Shown here: positions 11,171-20,297 of the stretch, piece after piece | Position numbering within the stretch: the stretch's first letter is position 1 | Layout: every line of letters begins with the position of its first letter | Notes under the pieces: generated by a model | What the model saw: only the letters and a program-made list of their open reading frames with translations | Databases searched by the model: none | Told to the model about the DNA's origin: nothing | NCBI RefSeq assembly: GCF_000005505.3 | Contig: NC_016131.3 | Coordinates: 29,317,001-29,381,000, forward strand | Direction of reading: 5' to 3' | Length of the DNA stretch: 64,000 nucleotides | Source of the DNA: Brachypodium distachyon | Taxonomy: Eukaryota > Streptophyta > Magnoliopsida > Poales > Poaceae | Translations under genes and position numbers: made by a program

Positions 11171-12776
11171 GCTGCACCTGCTTATCTCGCATCTTTGCTC
11201 TCCTTTGGTTACAGCTCATGAACACTTGGAATCTCCATATATCAGCAAGGTACTGAACGGGATGCAGCTTGCATAAATCTCTCTTCAGCACCCATTACTC
11301 ATTGCACTTCTGTGGATAGCCCGCCCGAGCTACGGGAGAATTCTGCAGAAGACGATTTGGAGTTTGGATGTGGCAGCAAGACTCTCTATCCTCATGGTTC
11401 TGAAGCAAACATCATCCTTTTGTAGGAACAGCAGTAGCCAAGCCAACCAAAAGGAAAGAAAAGGTAGTAATGCAAAGGTCGACAGGCTGTGTGATGGCTA
11501 AGCAGGATGCAAGGGCAACAAGGCAAAAGTTCAGGATTTGAGATCGTTGGCAGGAGGTACAAGTATTTGTTTAACAGGCTGAAGGAAGGATCAGGGAAGT
11601 GCAGCAACCAATGGGAAGGCCAAATCTTGCTGGTTTAATGAAACAACCTGTCCAACCTACATGTGAAGCAGATATCTCACGCAGGTCTTGCCGGGACAAA
11701 AGATATCAAGGTTTTGAACTTGGCTGCCTCTCTCTCTCTCTCTGAGATAGATAAGTAAGGGCAGACATATCTTCACATGTTTGCAGTTTATAGTCGAGAT
11801 CTGCAGATACCATGGGCCCACGGCAATGAGTTATCCTAGGGCGTCCTTCGCAGTCGTCACGGTCCCAGTTCTGGGATCTGGCCACAGCCTCAGAAAAGTA
11901 AACTGCCGTTTGAGCTTCCATGTGAGTTGCAAGCCCCCTTACTTTGAGTTTCTTTTTTTAACCTGGACACTGGACAGGTTGTTGCTGTACTGTGAACTCA
12001 GCATGTTCCATCCCTGCCTTCCCAAGATTCTAGGACGTCTGTATCTCAAATTAAGCCTTTGTTAATCCCTTAATTGCACCGACAGGGTACTACTAAACTC
12101 TCTTCTTGATCTAAATCACATTCGGGTTGACTTAACACTAGCTAGGCTGTTCAGCGATCAGTTCATGATTTGATCTGCAGTCTAGATTCCATATAGTTTG
12201 ACTTTTTTAGTTCCTCTGTGCCCTTAGATGGATCTGTGCCTTGATTTAAGCCTCACCATATGAACAGTATCCTGATCTAGCTGCAAGATTTTGCGCTAAA
12301 TCTGTTTATTTTTTTCAGATATGGGTGCATACATAGGACAGTAGCATAGTACAACGTAGGATAAGATTGTGCTGGCCATCGATTAACTTTCCAAGATTCC
12401 TACATCAACAACTAAAGATTTAATGCCGGGGCCATGTTACTTTCTAGCCACTCTAACTCGAACCCGCATTCTCTTATCGGGTTTCCTTCTCCGCGAAAGA
12501 AGGGATTCTGGAAATCAGATTGTCACTGTTTCTGAAAAGGATTTGCACCTTGGATATATGGAATGATTATACTGTTGACCCTGTCTTGTGTTTATCATTT
12601 TGCTTTCATTGCTGAACCCTATGTTGTGGCCAAGCTTTGAATTAAACACCCAACACTGACGTATGCATGAAGTTTGATCTTCTCTACAGAACGAAGTTAG
12701 TTATCTGACATTCTACTGTACCAAGGACATGAGAATCTAAACACTTTAATTTTGTCCAGCAGTTCAATTTGTTGAG
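11171..12776. other. intergenic, possible 5' UTR; CT microsatellite
   Basis: The first few hundred bases may hold the 5' UTR and promoter of the minus-strand DUF863-like gene. A (CT)n run lies at 11727-11743. No coding region is supported. Confidence 0.45.
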
Positions 12777-13183
12777 TTGTTCTCCTCTATACCCCATGCT
12801 ACGGGTGCCTCATATCAGACAACCAAATATCTAACATGGAAAGGAACTTTGCAACGTCATGGACTCATGGCCATCCACGTACCATTCGGAGACAAGCAGC
12901 ATCAACCCACACTATATCTGGATAACTTCGAGAACAATCGACTGGCTGTGGTTGCACTCTCGGAGCAGATATTCGATAGTTCCTTTCAAGAAAGGCCAGA
13001 CAACCGGGTAGACAACTTGCCCATAAAGCAGGTACAAACACATTACAAATTGTTAGTTTCCTTGGCAATTCTCTTAAACACATATTATCCTTTACGATAG
13101 TCCATGACTTGAAAATTAAAATCCAGATATGCTCATGGATGGAGGTGGCTGATACTGATAAAGAAGGAGAGGATCAAGCGTAG
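12777..13183 (+). other. possible two-exon gene fragment, unrecognised
   Basis: A frame open from 12777 runs to 13031, where CATAAAGCAG|GTACAA forms a donor in phase 0. A pyrimidine-poor acceptor at AAATCCAG (13126) opens a 57-base exon in the same phase, ending in an acidic tail and TAG at 13181-13183. The composition (WKGTLQ, TLYLDNFENNRLAVV) looks more protein-like than the chance ORFs nearby, but I recognise no domain and find no convincing upstream exon or ATG. It may be the 3' end of a degraded gene, or chance. Confidence 0.3.
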
Positions 13184-14451
13184 ATCAGAGGATCCCAAAT
13201 AAGGAGCAGCAGCAGCCAAAATAATGCAAAGCGACCGTCGCGCTCGCCTCCAAGGCCCGACAGGCTACCTGCCGCGGATCCTTTTTCATCGCTGTCTTGC
13301 ATCCGGGCGCTTGGTGGCCAGCCAGCGCAAACAACATCGAACTGGCTGGCTCACATGGACCACACCGTGGCTATGCAGTCCATTGTTCACATATGCGTCT
13401 TTGGATGCGTCCGGATCTCAGCATAGATTATTGGTGCCTTCTTCTTGCCACGCGATATGTGTTCTCCACAGCGATATACTCATGGAGGAAAGTCACTTTT
13501 GGGACGCTTTTCTCTGGACAATTTGCTAGCTCTTCTGGTGGATTGTAAAGTAGTTGAAGGATGAAGCATGGTGATACTGATATCTAATTTGTGAGATTAA
13601 CTCCGGGAATAAATGTACTTCGTGTAACCTTTTCTCCAAAAAAAATTAAGAGCATGAATGATTTGACGAGCTGAGATGGACTGACTGGGTTCCGTTAACC
13701 TGCGCTGTATGTATGTCGTTGTCTTGGGCATATCACTAATTAAGAAAATTCAGTGACCAATTAATTAGCAAAAACCGAAAAAATTATTTGAGTACGCAAC
13801 TAAAGATTACTTCGAGAAAAGCACTGTTTTCTTTCGGCATCTCAGCTTTGGATCGAGCTCTACGCATCTCTATGCTTTCCTCTCTTTTTTTCCTTTTGAG
13901 AGGCTAATGTTTTTTTTTCCAGAGGGTACGTATTTCAGAATTATTTCAGAGAGTAGACTGTGCATCAAATAGGCTTCATTATGATCATTGGCCCTGGGCT
14001 CTGGAGATGGATGAGCCATAGCCTCACGCACAATCAAGACACAGTCGGCCCAATGAACTTTTATCTCAAGTGAAAGGTGAACCGCACCTAGGAAACGTAG
14101 AAATAAAAACGAAAGGGTGAGCCTGCCGGTGGCTTGCCAGCACGACGACACCGACGCACACCATGGATGGCAGTATGGATTGGGTACCCGAAACCTGATT
14201 ATCCGACGGGTATAGACCGGATTAGGTGCGGATCTGAGAGAAATTTTGGACCCGTCGGTTCTGGCGGATCCGGGTCTGGTTGGTCTTATCCAAACTTGAA
14301 AACCCGGATACCCGGTTCGAAATATAGGCCTCAGATGTCATACCAAGCAATTAAAAGGAATTCGGCCCGACCCAACTTGAGAAACCTTAGCATCTCAGGC
14401 TCTCATCTCCCGATCAGCCCCTAAGCACAATCCGTAACTCCTCCCTCCCTG
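13184..14451. other. intergenic, no gene seen
   Basis: AT-rich sequence with isolated short ORFs (13224-13548) that lack domains. At 14160-14300 the motifs GGTACCCG and GACGGGTATAG resemble the GGGTATACCC-type motifs found in the repeat units to the right. Confidence 0.4.
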
Positions 14452-14620
14452 AGAACTGAGCTCTCAGTTGGCTGGAGCTGCCGTCGTGCAGCCAGCCTGT
14501 GCAAGTTCGATCCTCGGTTGGGGCGAATTTCGCATGTCTCATCAGGATTTTCGTTGTGCCTCCTTTGTGGTAGAGCAACGGGTACATGGTGATATTTGTT
14601 GCTGTAATTTTCCTTCTGCC
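14452..14620 (+). mobile_element. tRNA-derived SINE-like sequence
   Basis: An A-box-like CTCAGTTGGCTGG (14463-14475) and a B-box-like AGTTCGATCCTC (14504-14515) are spaced about 40 bases apart, as in a tRNA promoter. The rest does not form a tRNA cloverleaf. No clear poly-A tail or target duplication was found, so the limits are approximate. Confidence 0.4.
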
Positions 14621-14690
14621 TTGTTTGCTCCATTTCAGATATCTGTTGACTTGGGTCGGGTATACCCGGGGTCTGTGAGACCCGCATCAT

Positions 14691-15250
14691 GGCCGGGTCT
14701 GGTAAATTTTTAGACCCGCTATCGGGTCCCCGAACCCGGCTGGTGCCATCCATACCCACGTACCTCGTCTAATTTGCCATCCTTTTTGTCTCGCGACAAG
14801 TAAAAAAATATTAGAGATGAGGCTCTCGCCCAATCTCCGGCAAGTCTCCGGCGCCACCCTCGCGGCAGCACTCCGCAAGGTATTTCCACTCACTCCGGCT
14901 CTCTTCCTTCCCAACAACCATTCTTCTTGGTTGAACCTCAGCCGGCCATGGATAAGGGAGCTCCAGGAATTCTATGCAGAAACAGTAGGATCGGTTGGTG
15001 GAGCAAAGGGAAGAAGAATGGTTGTTGGGAAGGAAGAGAGCCGGAGTGGGTGGAAATACCTTGCGGAGTGCTGCCGCGAGGGTGGCGCCGGAGACTTGCC
15101 GGAGATTGGGCGAGAGCCTCATCTCTGATTTTTTTTTTTACTTGTCGCGAGGCAAAAAGGATGGCAAATTAGACGAGGTACGTGCGTATGGATGGCACCA
15201 GCCGGGTTTGGGGACCCGATAGCGGGTCTAAAAATTTACCGGACCCGGCC
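14691..15250. repeat. long inverted repeat made of two copies of the NFU 5' region
   Basis: Left arm 14691-14928 and right arm 15011-15250 are reverse complements with few mismatches; the loop 14929-15010 is 82 bases. Both arms run from GGCCGGGTC through AAATTTTTAGACCCGCTATC and ATGAGGCTCTCGCCCAATCT to CAACAACCATTCTTCTT. The same unit occurs a third time, direct and more diverged, at 16162-16510 just before the NFU exons. The loop is the continuation of the right-hand copy. It contains the counterpart of the CCATGGCCGGCT sequence at 16571, and the right copy also extends out past 15250 (CGTTGCTGCATA). The long ORFs on both strands here, which look alike, are a by-product of the palindrome. 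Confidence 0.85.
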
Positions 15251-15515
15251 GTTGCTGCATACACCAAACGACCGTGTCAAAAGGACATGTATATGCAAGA
15301 AACTGTGTGTGTAATAAGTTGTGCCTCTCCCATGCTTGTCCCTGAGTGGTAGAGCAATGTACCGATGCCAACAGAGTTTGTCTACTCTAAGAATCCACTG
15401 TGTGTGTAGTAAGTTGTATATCTAGCTTACATACTAGGGGTAGCATGTCTGGGTGTGATGTGTGTCAGTGCGTGAGTTCGGATACTAGGGAGTAAGTTCG
15501 GATACTAGAGTTGTA
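15251..15515. other. further NFU-upstream duplicate and short tandem repeats
   Basis: The stretch CGTTGCTGCATA to about 15310 matches 16600-16650 upstream of NFU. At about 15470-15508 the phrase AGTTCGGATACTAG occurs twice. No gene. Confidence 0.5.
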
Positions 15516-15755
15516 CTCCCTCCGTTACATAATAATATAAGACACGAACGCATTTCAGTGTTTTGCTTTGACCACCAATTAGACCAACAAAAAGTAAATT
15601 TTATACTGTAAAAACTATACCATCATAAACTTTTCTCAAATATGAATCTAGTGGTATAATTTTTATAACACATAATTCATATTTTGTTAGTCTAGTTGAT
15701 GGTCAAAGTTGGACCTCGAAATGCGTGGGCGTCTTGGCATTATGAAACGGAGGGA
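15516..15755. mobile_element. Stowaway-type MITE (Mariner-like)
   Basis: The left end reads TA then CTCCCTCCGTTACATAATA; the right end reads TTATGAAACGGAGGGAT, its inverted partner. This is the conserved Stowaway terminus of grasses, about 240 bp here. The right target TA is mutated. Confidence 0.75.
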
Positions 15756-16161
15756 TCATTGTATCGTAGACACAGAGCACTCAAAAAAACTCCTCTCGCT
15801 CTCCCCAAGTTCCAAAAATCCAGCCGCCGGCAGCAAGCATCCCGGCGGCGGCCAGTCGCCGCGACCTCTAGCGTCCGGCGTGCGCATCCTCCCTCCGGCG
15901 ACGCGGCTGCTCCTCCCTCCAGAGGCACGGGCACGCGGCGCTGCTCCTCCCTCCGGCGGCCCGGCCTTCGCAGGCGCGCGGCGTCCTCTCCCCTCCGCCC
16001 CTCGTTCTAGGCAGAGCGCTCCAGTGGAGGAGGAGCCGGCCAGCCAACCTCCTCGCTGCTTTATTTGATTTGTGCTTTGTTTGACAGCAATTGATTTGTA
16101 CCTTGTTTGCTTTGTTTGATGTACTCCTATATTAGTTGATCTGTGGAATTTTCAAGTCCAA
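15756..16161. other. GC-rich stretch, origin unknown
   Basis: It has a CG-rich core (15825-16010) with repeats of CTCCTCCCTCCGG. A 119-residue frame covers it but begins inside the MITE, so I do not call it a gene. It could be the old 5' UTR or transit-peptide exon of a gene. Confidence 0.3.
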
Positions 16162-16510
16162 ATCGGCGCCTCTAATTTTCCTTCTGCCTTGTTTGCTCCG
16201 TTTGTTTGCTCCGTTTGAGATATTTGTTGACTGGGGTCGGGTATACCCGCAGACCCGCATCGAGGCCGGATCTGATAAATTTTTAGACCCGGTATCAACC
16301 CCGAATCCGGCAGGTGCCATCCATATCGGCACACACCTGTCTGATTTGCCATTTTTTGCCTCGTCGACAAGTGTAAAAACATCAAGTTCGAGATGAGGCT
16401 CTCCTCGCCCAATCTCCGGCAAGCCTCCGGCGCCACCCTCGCGGCAGCACTCGGCAAGGTATTTCCACTCACCCGGCTCTATTCCTTTCCTTCCCAACAA
16501 TCATTCTTCT
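16162..16510 (+). repeat. third copy of the inverted-repeat unit, next to the NFU gene
   Basis: It starts TAATTTTCCTTCTGCC, as at about 14606, and carries GGTCGGGTATACCC, AAATTTTTAGACCCG and ATGAGGCTCTCCTCGCCC. Homology to the right arm of the palindrome continues beyond 16510 to about 16650. The ATG at 16393 opens 22 codons ending at a GCAAG|GTATTT donor, but its phase (0) does not fit the first NFU exon. Confidence 0.75.
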
Positions 16511-16713
16511 TCCCTTTGCTTCACCAACCGATCCTACTACTTCTGCGTAGAATTCCTTGAGCTCCCTTATCCATGGCCGGCTCAGGTTCAACCACACGTT
16601 GCTGCATACAACAAACAACCGTGTCAAGAGGACAGGTATATGCAAGAAAAGTGCAGAATTGAAGGATTGAGCATGAGTTTGTAGCACTTTACACGGTGTC
16701 TTTGTACGTGCAG

Positions 16714-17405
16714 AAGGATGGGCGGTGCGTGTGATGCCCCTGACGGAGGAGAACGTGGAGAAGGTGCTGGACGAAGTCCGGCCAAGTCTGATGGCCGACG
16801 GCGGTAACGTGGCACTGCACGAGATCGATGGCCTCGTCGTCGTTCTCATGCTCCAGGGGGCCTGTGGCTCCTGCCCCAGCTCCACCATGACGCTCAAGAT
16901 GGGCATCGAGACCCGCCTCCGTGACAAGATCCCCGAGATCCTTGAAGTCGAGCAGATCCACGACACCGAGACCGGGCTCGAGCTCAATCTGGAGAACGTC
17001 GAGAAGGTCAGCCAGATACTCGGTCATACGCTTTCCTTACTGATCAATGACATACTAGGTCATATGTTTTGCTTATCAGTGTCCATTATGCATCCCACTC
17101 GTCCATTTCACCGAGCCTACAATTTTCTCTTCTAGCTTAGATAGTTCATATAAGTGCAGTACTCGGATGATCAAACCGTAAGCATGAAACTGAAGTTTAA
17201 TGTAATGTTGTAGGTGCTAGATGAGATCAGGCCATACCTTGTCGGCACTGGAGGTGGAAGCCTTGATCTAGTTCAGATCGACGGTTTTGTCGTCAAGATT
17301 CAAATCAGTGGACCTGCGGCAAGTGTAATGACAGTGCGTGTAGCTGTAACACAAAAACTGAGGGAAAAGATACCATCAATCCTGGCTGTTCAGTTGACAG
17401 AGTAG
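16714..17405 (+). CDS. NifU-like (NFU) iron-sulfur scaffold protein, 5' exon uncertain
   Basis: Exon 16714-17006 and exon 17214-17405 join in phase ([12 protein letters not shown]) and end at TAG. The first NifU domain has the cluster-binding CxxC in GACGSCPSS; the second has lost it ([10 protein letters not shown]), as in plastid NFU1-3. These proteins assemble and pass on 4Fe-4S/2Fe-2S clusters in the plastid, for example to photosystem I. The exon begins with two bases of a codon, so an upstream exon ending in phase 1 is needed. The 22-codon ORF at 16393-16458 ends in phase 0 and fails. A 13-base exon (ATG at 16573, donor at 16586) fits but would give no transit peptide. The internal ATG at 16734 would give 154 residues. 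It is either a gene with an unrecognised first exon or a 5'-truncated copy. Confidence 0.8.
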
Positions 17406-17976
17406 AAACATAAAATCAGTTGTGCATCAATCAAGGGAAAGGAAGGCAATCAGCATTCTGATGACATTTCGATGTTCAGTTCTTCAGTCATTTAGTTCTG
17501 AATCATCACTGCAGTAAAATACTGAACATGTCAATATAGTTGTTATGCACAAGATTTTGTGATTATGAGAGAACAAAACTTACAGCACTGTTAATTCAGA
17601 AAGACACAGCTCAACAAAACTTTCAACCATTTGTATGGGCCTAATCATTATACTTTAGCAGTTACAAACTTGCCATTGCATTCCCTTGGCACAGGCTAAG
17701 CCAAGTTTTTCTGCAAAACTGGAAACTTCAGTATCTTTAGAGAATCTTGCAGTCTCTCAAACTCTAACAACCCCAAGATTCTTAAATCTCCATAATTTTC
17801 TGTAAAATTGACAGCTTGGAGCTACCATTTTATTCCCTGCTCTCCCAGTCAAAGCGAGCTTGTCATTGCAACATGCAACATTTCACCAGTGGGTAGCAAC
17901 GGACCTTATTAAGCATGCGGCTTGCAAATTTTCACAGGGTCCATTTCCAAAAAAATTCAAAAGGAACAAACCAGTA
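17406..17976. other. convergent 3' flanks
   Basis: Between the NFU stop and the stop of the minus-strand PPR gene. AT-rich, presumably 3' UTRs; no gene seen. Confidence 0.5.
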
Positions 17977-19437
17977 TTAAACCTCGTCCTCTTCAATTTG
18001 ATGCTCCTCCAATTGGTTTGCCTTCATCATTTGCCTAATCTCCTCAATCTTCCCAAACTCCTGCCTCTTTTTCAAGAACCCTTCCAAAACCCTGAACGCA
18101 CGCTCTGTAGGTGCCATTCCCATTTCGATCATCTCTCGGAAACACCTATATGCTTCGACAACCACGTCTCTGCAGCATAAACCAGTAACCAGAACATCCA
18201 AGGCATGCCGATGAGGTACACATCCTTTCCCGATCAAATAATCCCACAGCTCCAACCCAAGATCCGGTCTCCCATTCTCGCAGAAAACCTTCATGAGCAA
18301 CATTGTCGTCCTAGTCCTTGGCATGAACCCTGAGCAGATCATCTTGATATATATCTTCCAGATCCCCTCCAAGTCACCAACCCTGCGAAATCCACACAAC
18401 ATTGTGTTGTAGGTAACATCATCCAGACCAATTCCCTTCTGCTCCATCTCGTCCATCACCGCCATTCCGGACTGCAAATCCCTAGCCCTCACATAGGCTC
18501 CCATGAGCGCATTGTGAGCTCCACGGTCTGGAGTCACTCCGCACTGTTCCATTTCATCAAACAAGCGACGTGCACGAGCAGGGTCCCTCGCAATCCCAGC
18601 TCCGTATATCAGGGTGGTGAAAACTTGCAGCGTGGGCTCGCAGTTCTCCCTCCTGCGCATTTCGTCGAGCAGCTCCAGGGCGTCCAAAAACCTCCCTTTC
18701 TTGCAGAGAGCGTCCATCCTCACGCAGTAAGACACCGCGTCCGGGACGAATCCGCGCAGCACGGCGTCATGGTAGAACAGGTCCAGCGCCTGGGCGTGGC
18801 CGGCCTCCTTGAACCCGAGCAGCAGCGTGTTGAACGTGCGGGTGTCGGGCGGGTAGGCGTCGCGGTACCGGTGGAACAGAGCGCGCGCCTCGGCGACGCG
18901 GCCACGGGCGCAGAAGACGCGGAGCAGCGCGTTCAGCTCGGGGGCGCCGAACGAGCGACCCGCGCGCGCCCAGACGCCGGCGGCGGACTCGAAGCAGCTG
19001 ACGGCGGCAGCGAAGGACGAGCCGGGAGCGGAGGCGCAGAGCGCGGTGGAGAGGACGACGGAGAGGGCCGGCACGGAGAGGAGGTGGGGGTGGGTGGGCG
19101 GGAGCGAGTCGAGCAGCTGGAAGGAGAGGTGCGCGTGGCGGCGGGAGCGCGCGAGGAGGCGGAGCAGGACGGGGAGGGAGCTCTCGGGGACGGGGAAATG
19201 GGGGAGCGCGAGCAAGCGGCGGAAGAGGGAGAGCGCCGGGATGGGCGGGGAGTGGGAGAGCAGGAGGTGCGAGAGGAGCGGCGTTAGGAGCGACGGCGAG
19301 GCGGGCAGGACGGCGGTGAGGAGCGGCGGGATTGCCGGCGCTTCTGTGAGGAGGAGGCGGGCGAGGTGCGGCACGGTCGGGGTGAGGAGCGACGGGGCGG
19401 CGCGCGGCGGCGGCGGCGGCGGCAGGAGGATCGGCAT
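17977..19437 (-). CDS. P-class pentatricopeptide repeat protein
   Basis: A single intronless ORF of 486 residues. The N-terminus is rich in Pro, Leu and Ala and would serve as an organellar transit peptide. From about residue 170 onward there are tandem 35-residue P-type repeats, seen in TRTFNTLLLGFKEAGHAQAL, LQVFTTLIYGAGIARDPARA and DVTYNTMLCGFRRVGDLEGI. There is no E or DYW domain; the protein ends in an acidic tail. P-class PPRs usually stabilise, process or help translate organellar RNAs. It shares a 227-bp promoter region with the RNase H-like gene on the other strand and converges on NFU. I think it resembles At3g61360-type proteins, but this is not certain. Confidence 0.93.
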   Translation of the reverse strand: MPILLPPPPPPRAAPSLLTPTVPHLARLLLTEAPAIPPLLTAVLPASPSLLTPLLSHLLLSHSPPIPALSLFRRLLALPHFPVPESSLPVLLRLLARSRRHAHLSFQLLDSLPPTHPHLLSVPALSVVLSTALCASAPGSSFAAAVSCFESAAGVWARAGRSFGAPELNALLRVFCARGRVAEARALFHRYRDAYPPDTRTFNTLLLGFKEAGHAQALDLFYHDAVLRGFVPDAVSYCVRMDALCKKGRFLDALELLDEMRRRENCEPTLQVFTTLIYGAGIARDPARARRLFDEMEQCGVTPDRGAHNALMGAYVRARDLQSGMAVMDEMEQKGIGLDDVTYNTMLCGFRRVGDLEGIWKIYIKMICSGFMPRTRTTMLLMKVFCENGRPDLGLELWDYLIGKGCVPHRHALDVLVTGLCCRDVVVEAYRCFREMIEMGMAPTERAFRVLEGFLKKRQEFGKIEEIRQMMKANQLEEHQIEEDEV

Positions 19438-19664
19438 GGCGGCAGTCGCACTAAAGCATCCGGCTGCACAAATCGTATTACGAGATCGACCGTGTGAGAG
19501 AGCTGAACACGGTTAGCGAGCTGACTTCGGACTACTGGAGATATAAGGAGAGGAGGGGCTTTCGTGCCTCCGCTCTCCATCTCCTCCCCTTCCTCGCTTT
19601 CTTCCCATCGTCTTTCGGTTCTCTCGACTCGTCGAGTTTCTCTTCCCCCGATTCCCCCGAAGCA
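19438..19664. promoter_or_regulatory. shared divergent promoter between PPR and RNase H-like genes
   Basis: Only 227 bases separate the two start codons. On the plus strand ATATAAGG (19541-19548) lies about 120 bases before the ATG at 19665. No clear TATA is seen for the PPR side. Confidence 0.5.
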
Positions 19665-20297
19665 ATGGCCACGTCTCAGGGCTATGGCTTCCACATCGTC
19701 TCGCAGACACGATGCTGCAGGCGATGGACGTTCTCGCCGGGAAACAACCATCCTCCGCCGTCTCCACGGATCACATTGGTGAAATGGACGCCGCCTCGTC
19801 CGGGATGGGCAAAGCTGAACTTCGACGGATCGGTGTTCCACGACGGCAGCGGACGAGCGAGCATCGGCGGCGCCATCCGCGACGGCAACGGGCGCGTGCT
19901 CCTGGCCTTCGCCGAGCGGACGGCTCATGCTCCCGTCGGCGTCGTCGAGGGCAGGGCGCTGATCCGCGGGCTGCAACTCGCGCTGGACTTGGGATGTCGC
20001 CGGCTGCTCGTCGAGGGCGACGACCTGACGCTGGTGCGGCTGCTGCGGTGCGAGTCCGCCCAGACGCGCATCTCGCCGGAGATGCTGGACAGGATCATCT
20101 GGCTCCTTGATTCCTTCGACGTGTGCGAGGTACAGCACGTCTACCGGGAAGGCAACGCCGTGGCGGACGCGCTGTGCCACGAGGCGTACAAGACGGCCGA
20201 GGGCAGGGTCTGGACGGACAGGGTGGTGCCCTTCAAAGTGTGGGAGAAGCTCGAGGACGATCGCCGCGGCGTCGTGCACGAGCGAGTCGGCAAGTGA
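19665..20297 (+). CDS. RNase H-like domain protein (RVT_3 type)
   Basis: I chose the ATG at 19665 (MATSQGYGFH); the frame is open upstream to 19494 but begins with GTG and overlaps the promoter. The protein is 210 residues. Residues about 47-180 are an RNase H fold: Asp54 in LNFDGS, Glu95 in VVEGRALIRGL, Asp119/120 in VEGDDLTLV and Asp168 in REGNAVADAL give the usual D-E-D-D set. This large plant family is related to the RNase H of LINE elements but stands as single-copy cellular genes; substrates are mostly unknown. Its domestication state cannot be told from sequence, but the frame is intact. Confidence 0.85.
   Translation: MATSQGYGFHIVSQTRCCRRWTFSPGNNHPPPSPRITLVKWTPPRPGWAKLNFDGSVFHDGSGRASIGGAIRDGNGRVLLAFAERTAHAPVGVVEGRALIRGLQLALDLGCRRLLVEGDDLTLVRLLRCESAQTRISPEMLDRIIWLLDSFDVCEVQHVYREGNAVADALCHEAYKTAEGRVWTDRVVPFKVWEKLEDDRRGVVHERVGK

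Noticed and set aside
14811..15128. Two 103-codon ORFs on opposite strands with nearly the same protein sequence
   Set aside because: They are produced by the inverted repeat itself; each strand reads the same unit. No independent gene.
15709..16068. 119-codon frame upstream of NFU as a possible transit-peptide exon
   Set aside because: Begins inside a Stowaway MITE and has no in-phase splice to the NFU exons that I can see; kept only as an unexplained GC-rich stretch.
18514..20279. Long ORFs of 257 and 331 codons antisense to the PPR and RNase H-like genes
   Set aside because: GC-rich shadow frames with skewed composition; the sense frames have clear domains.
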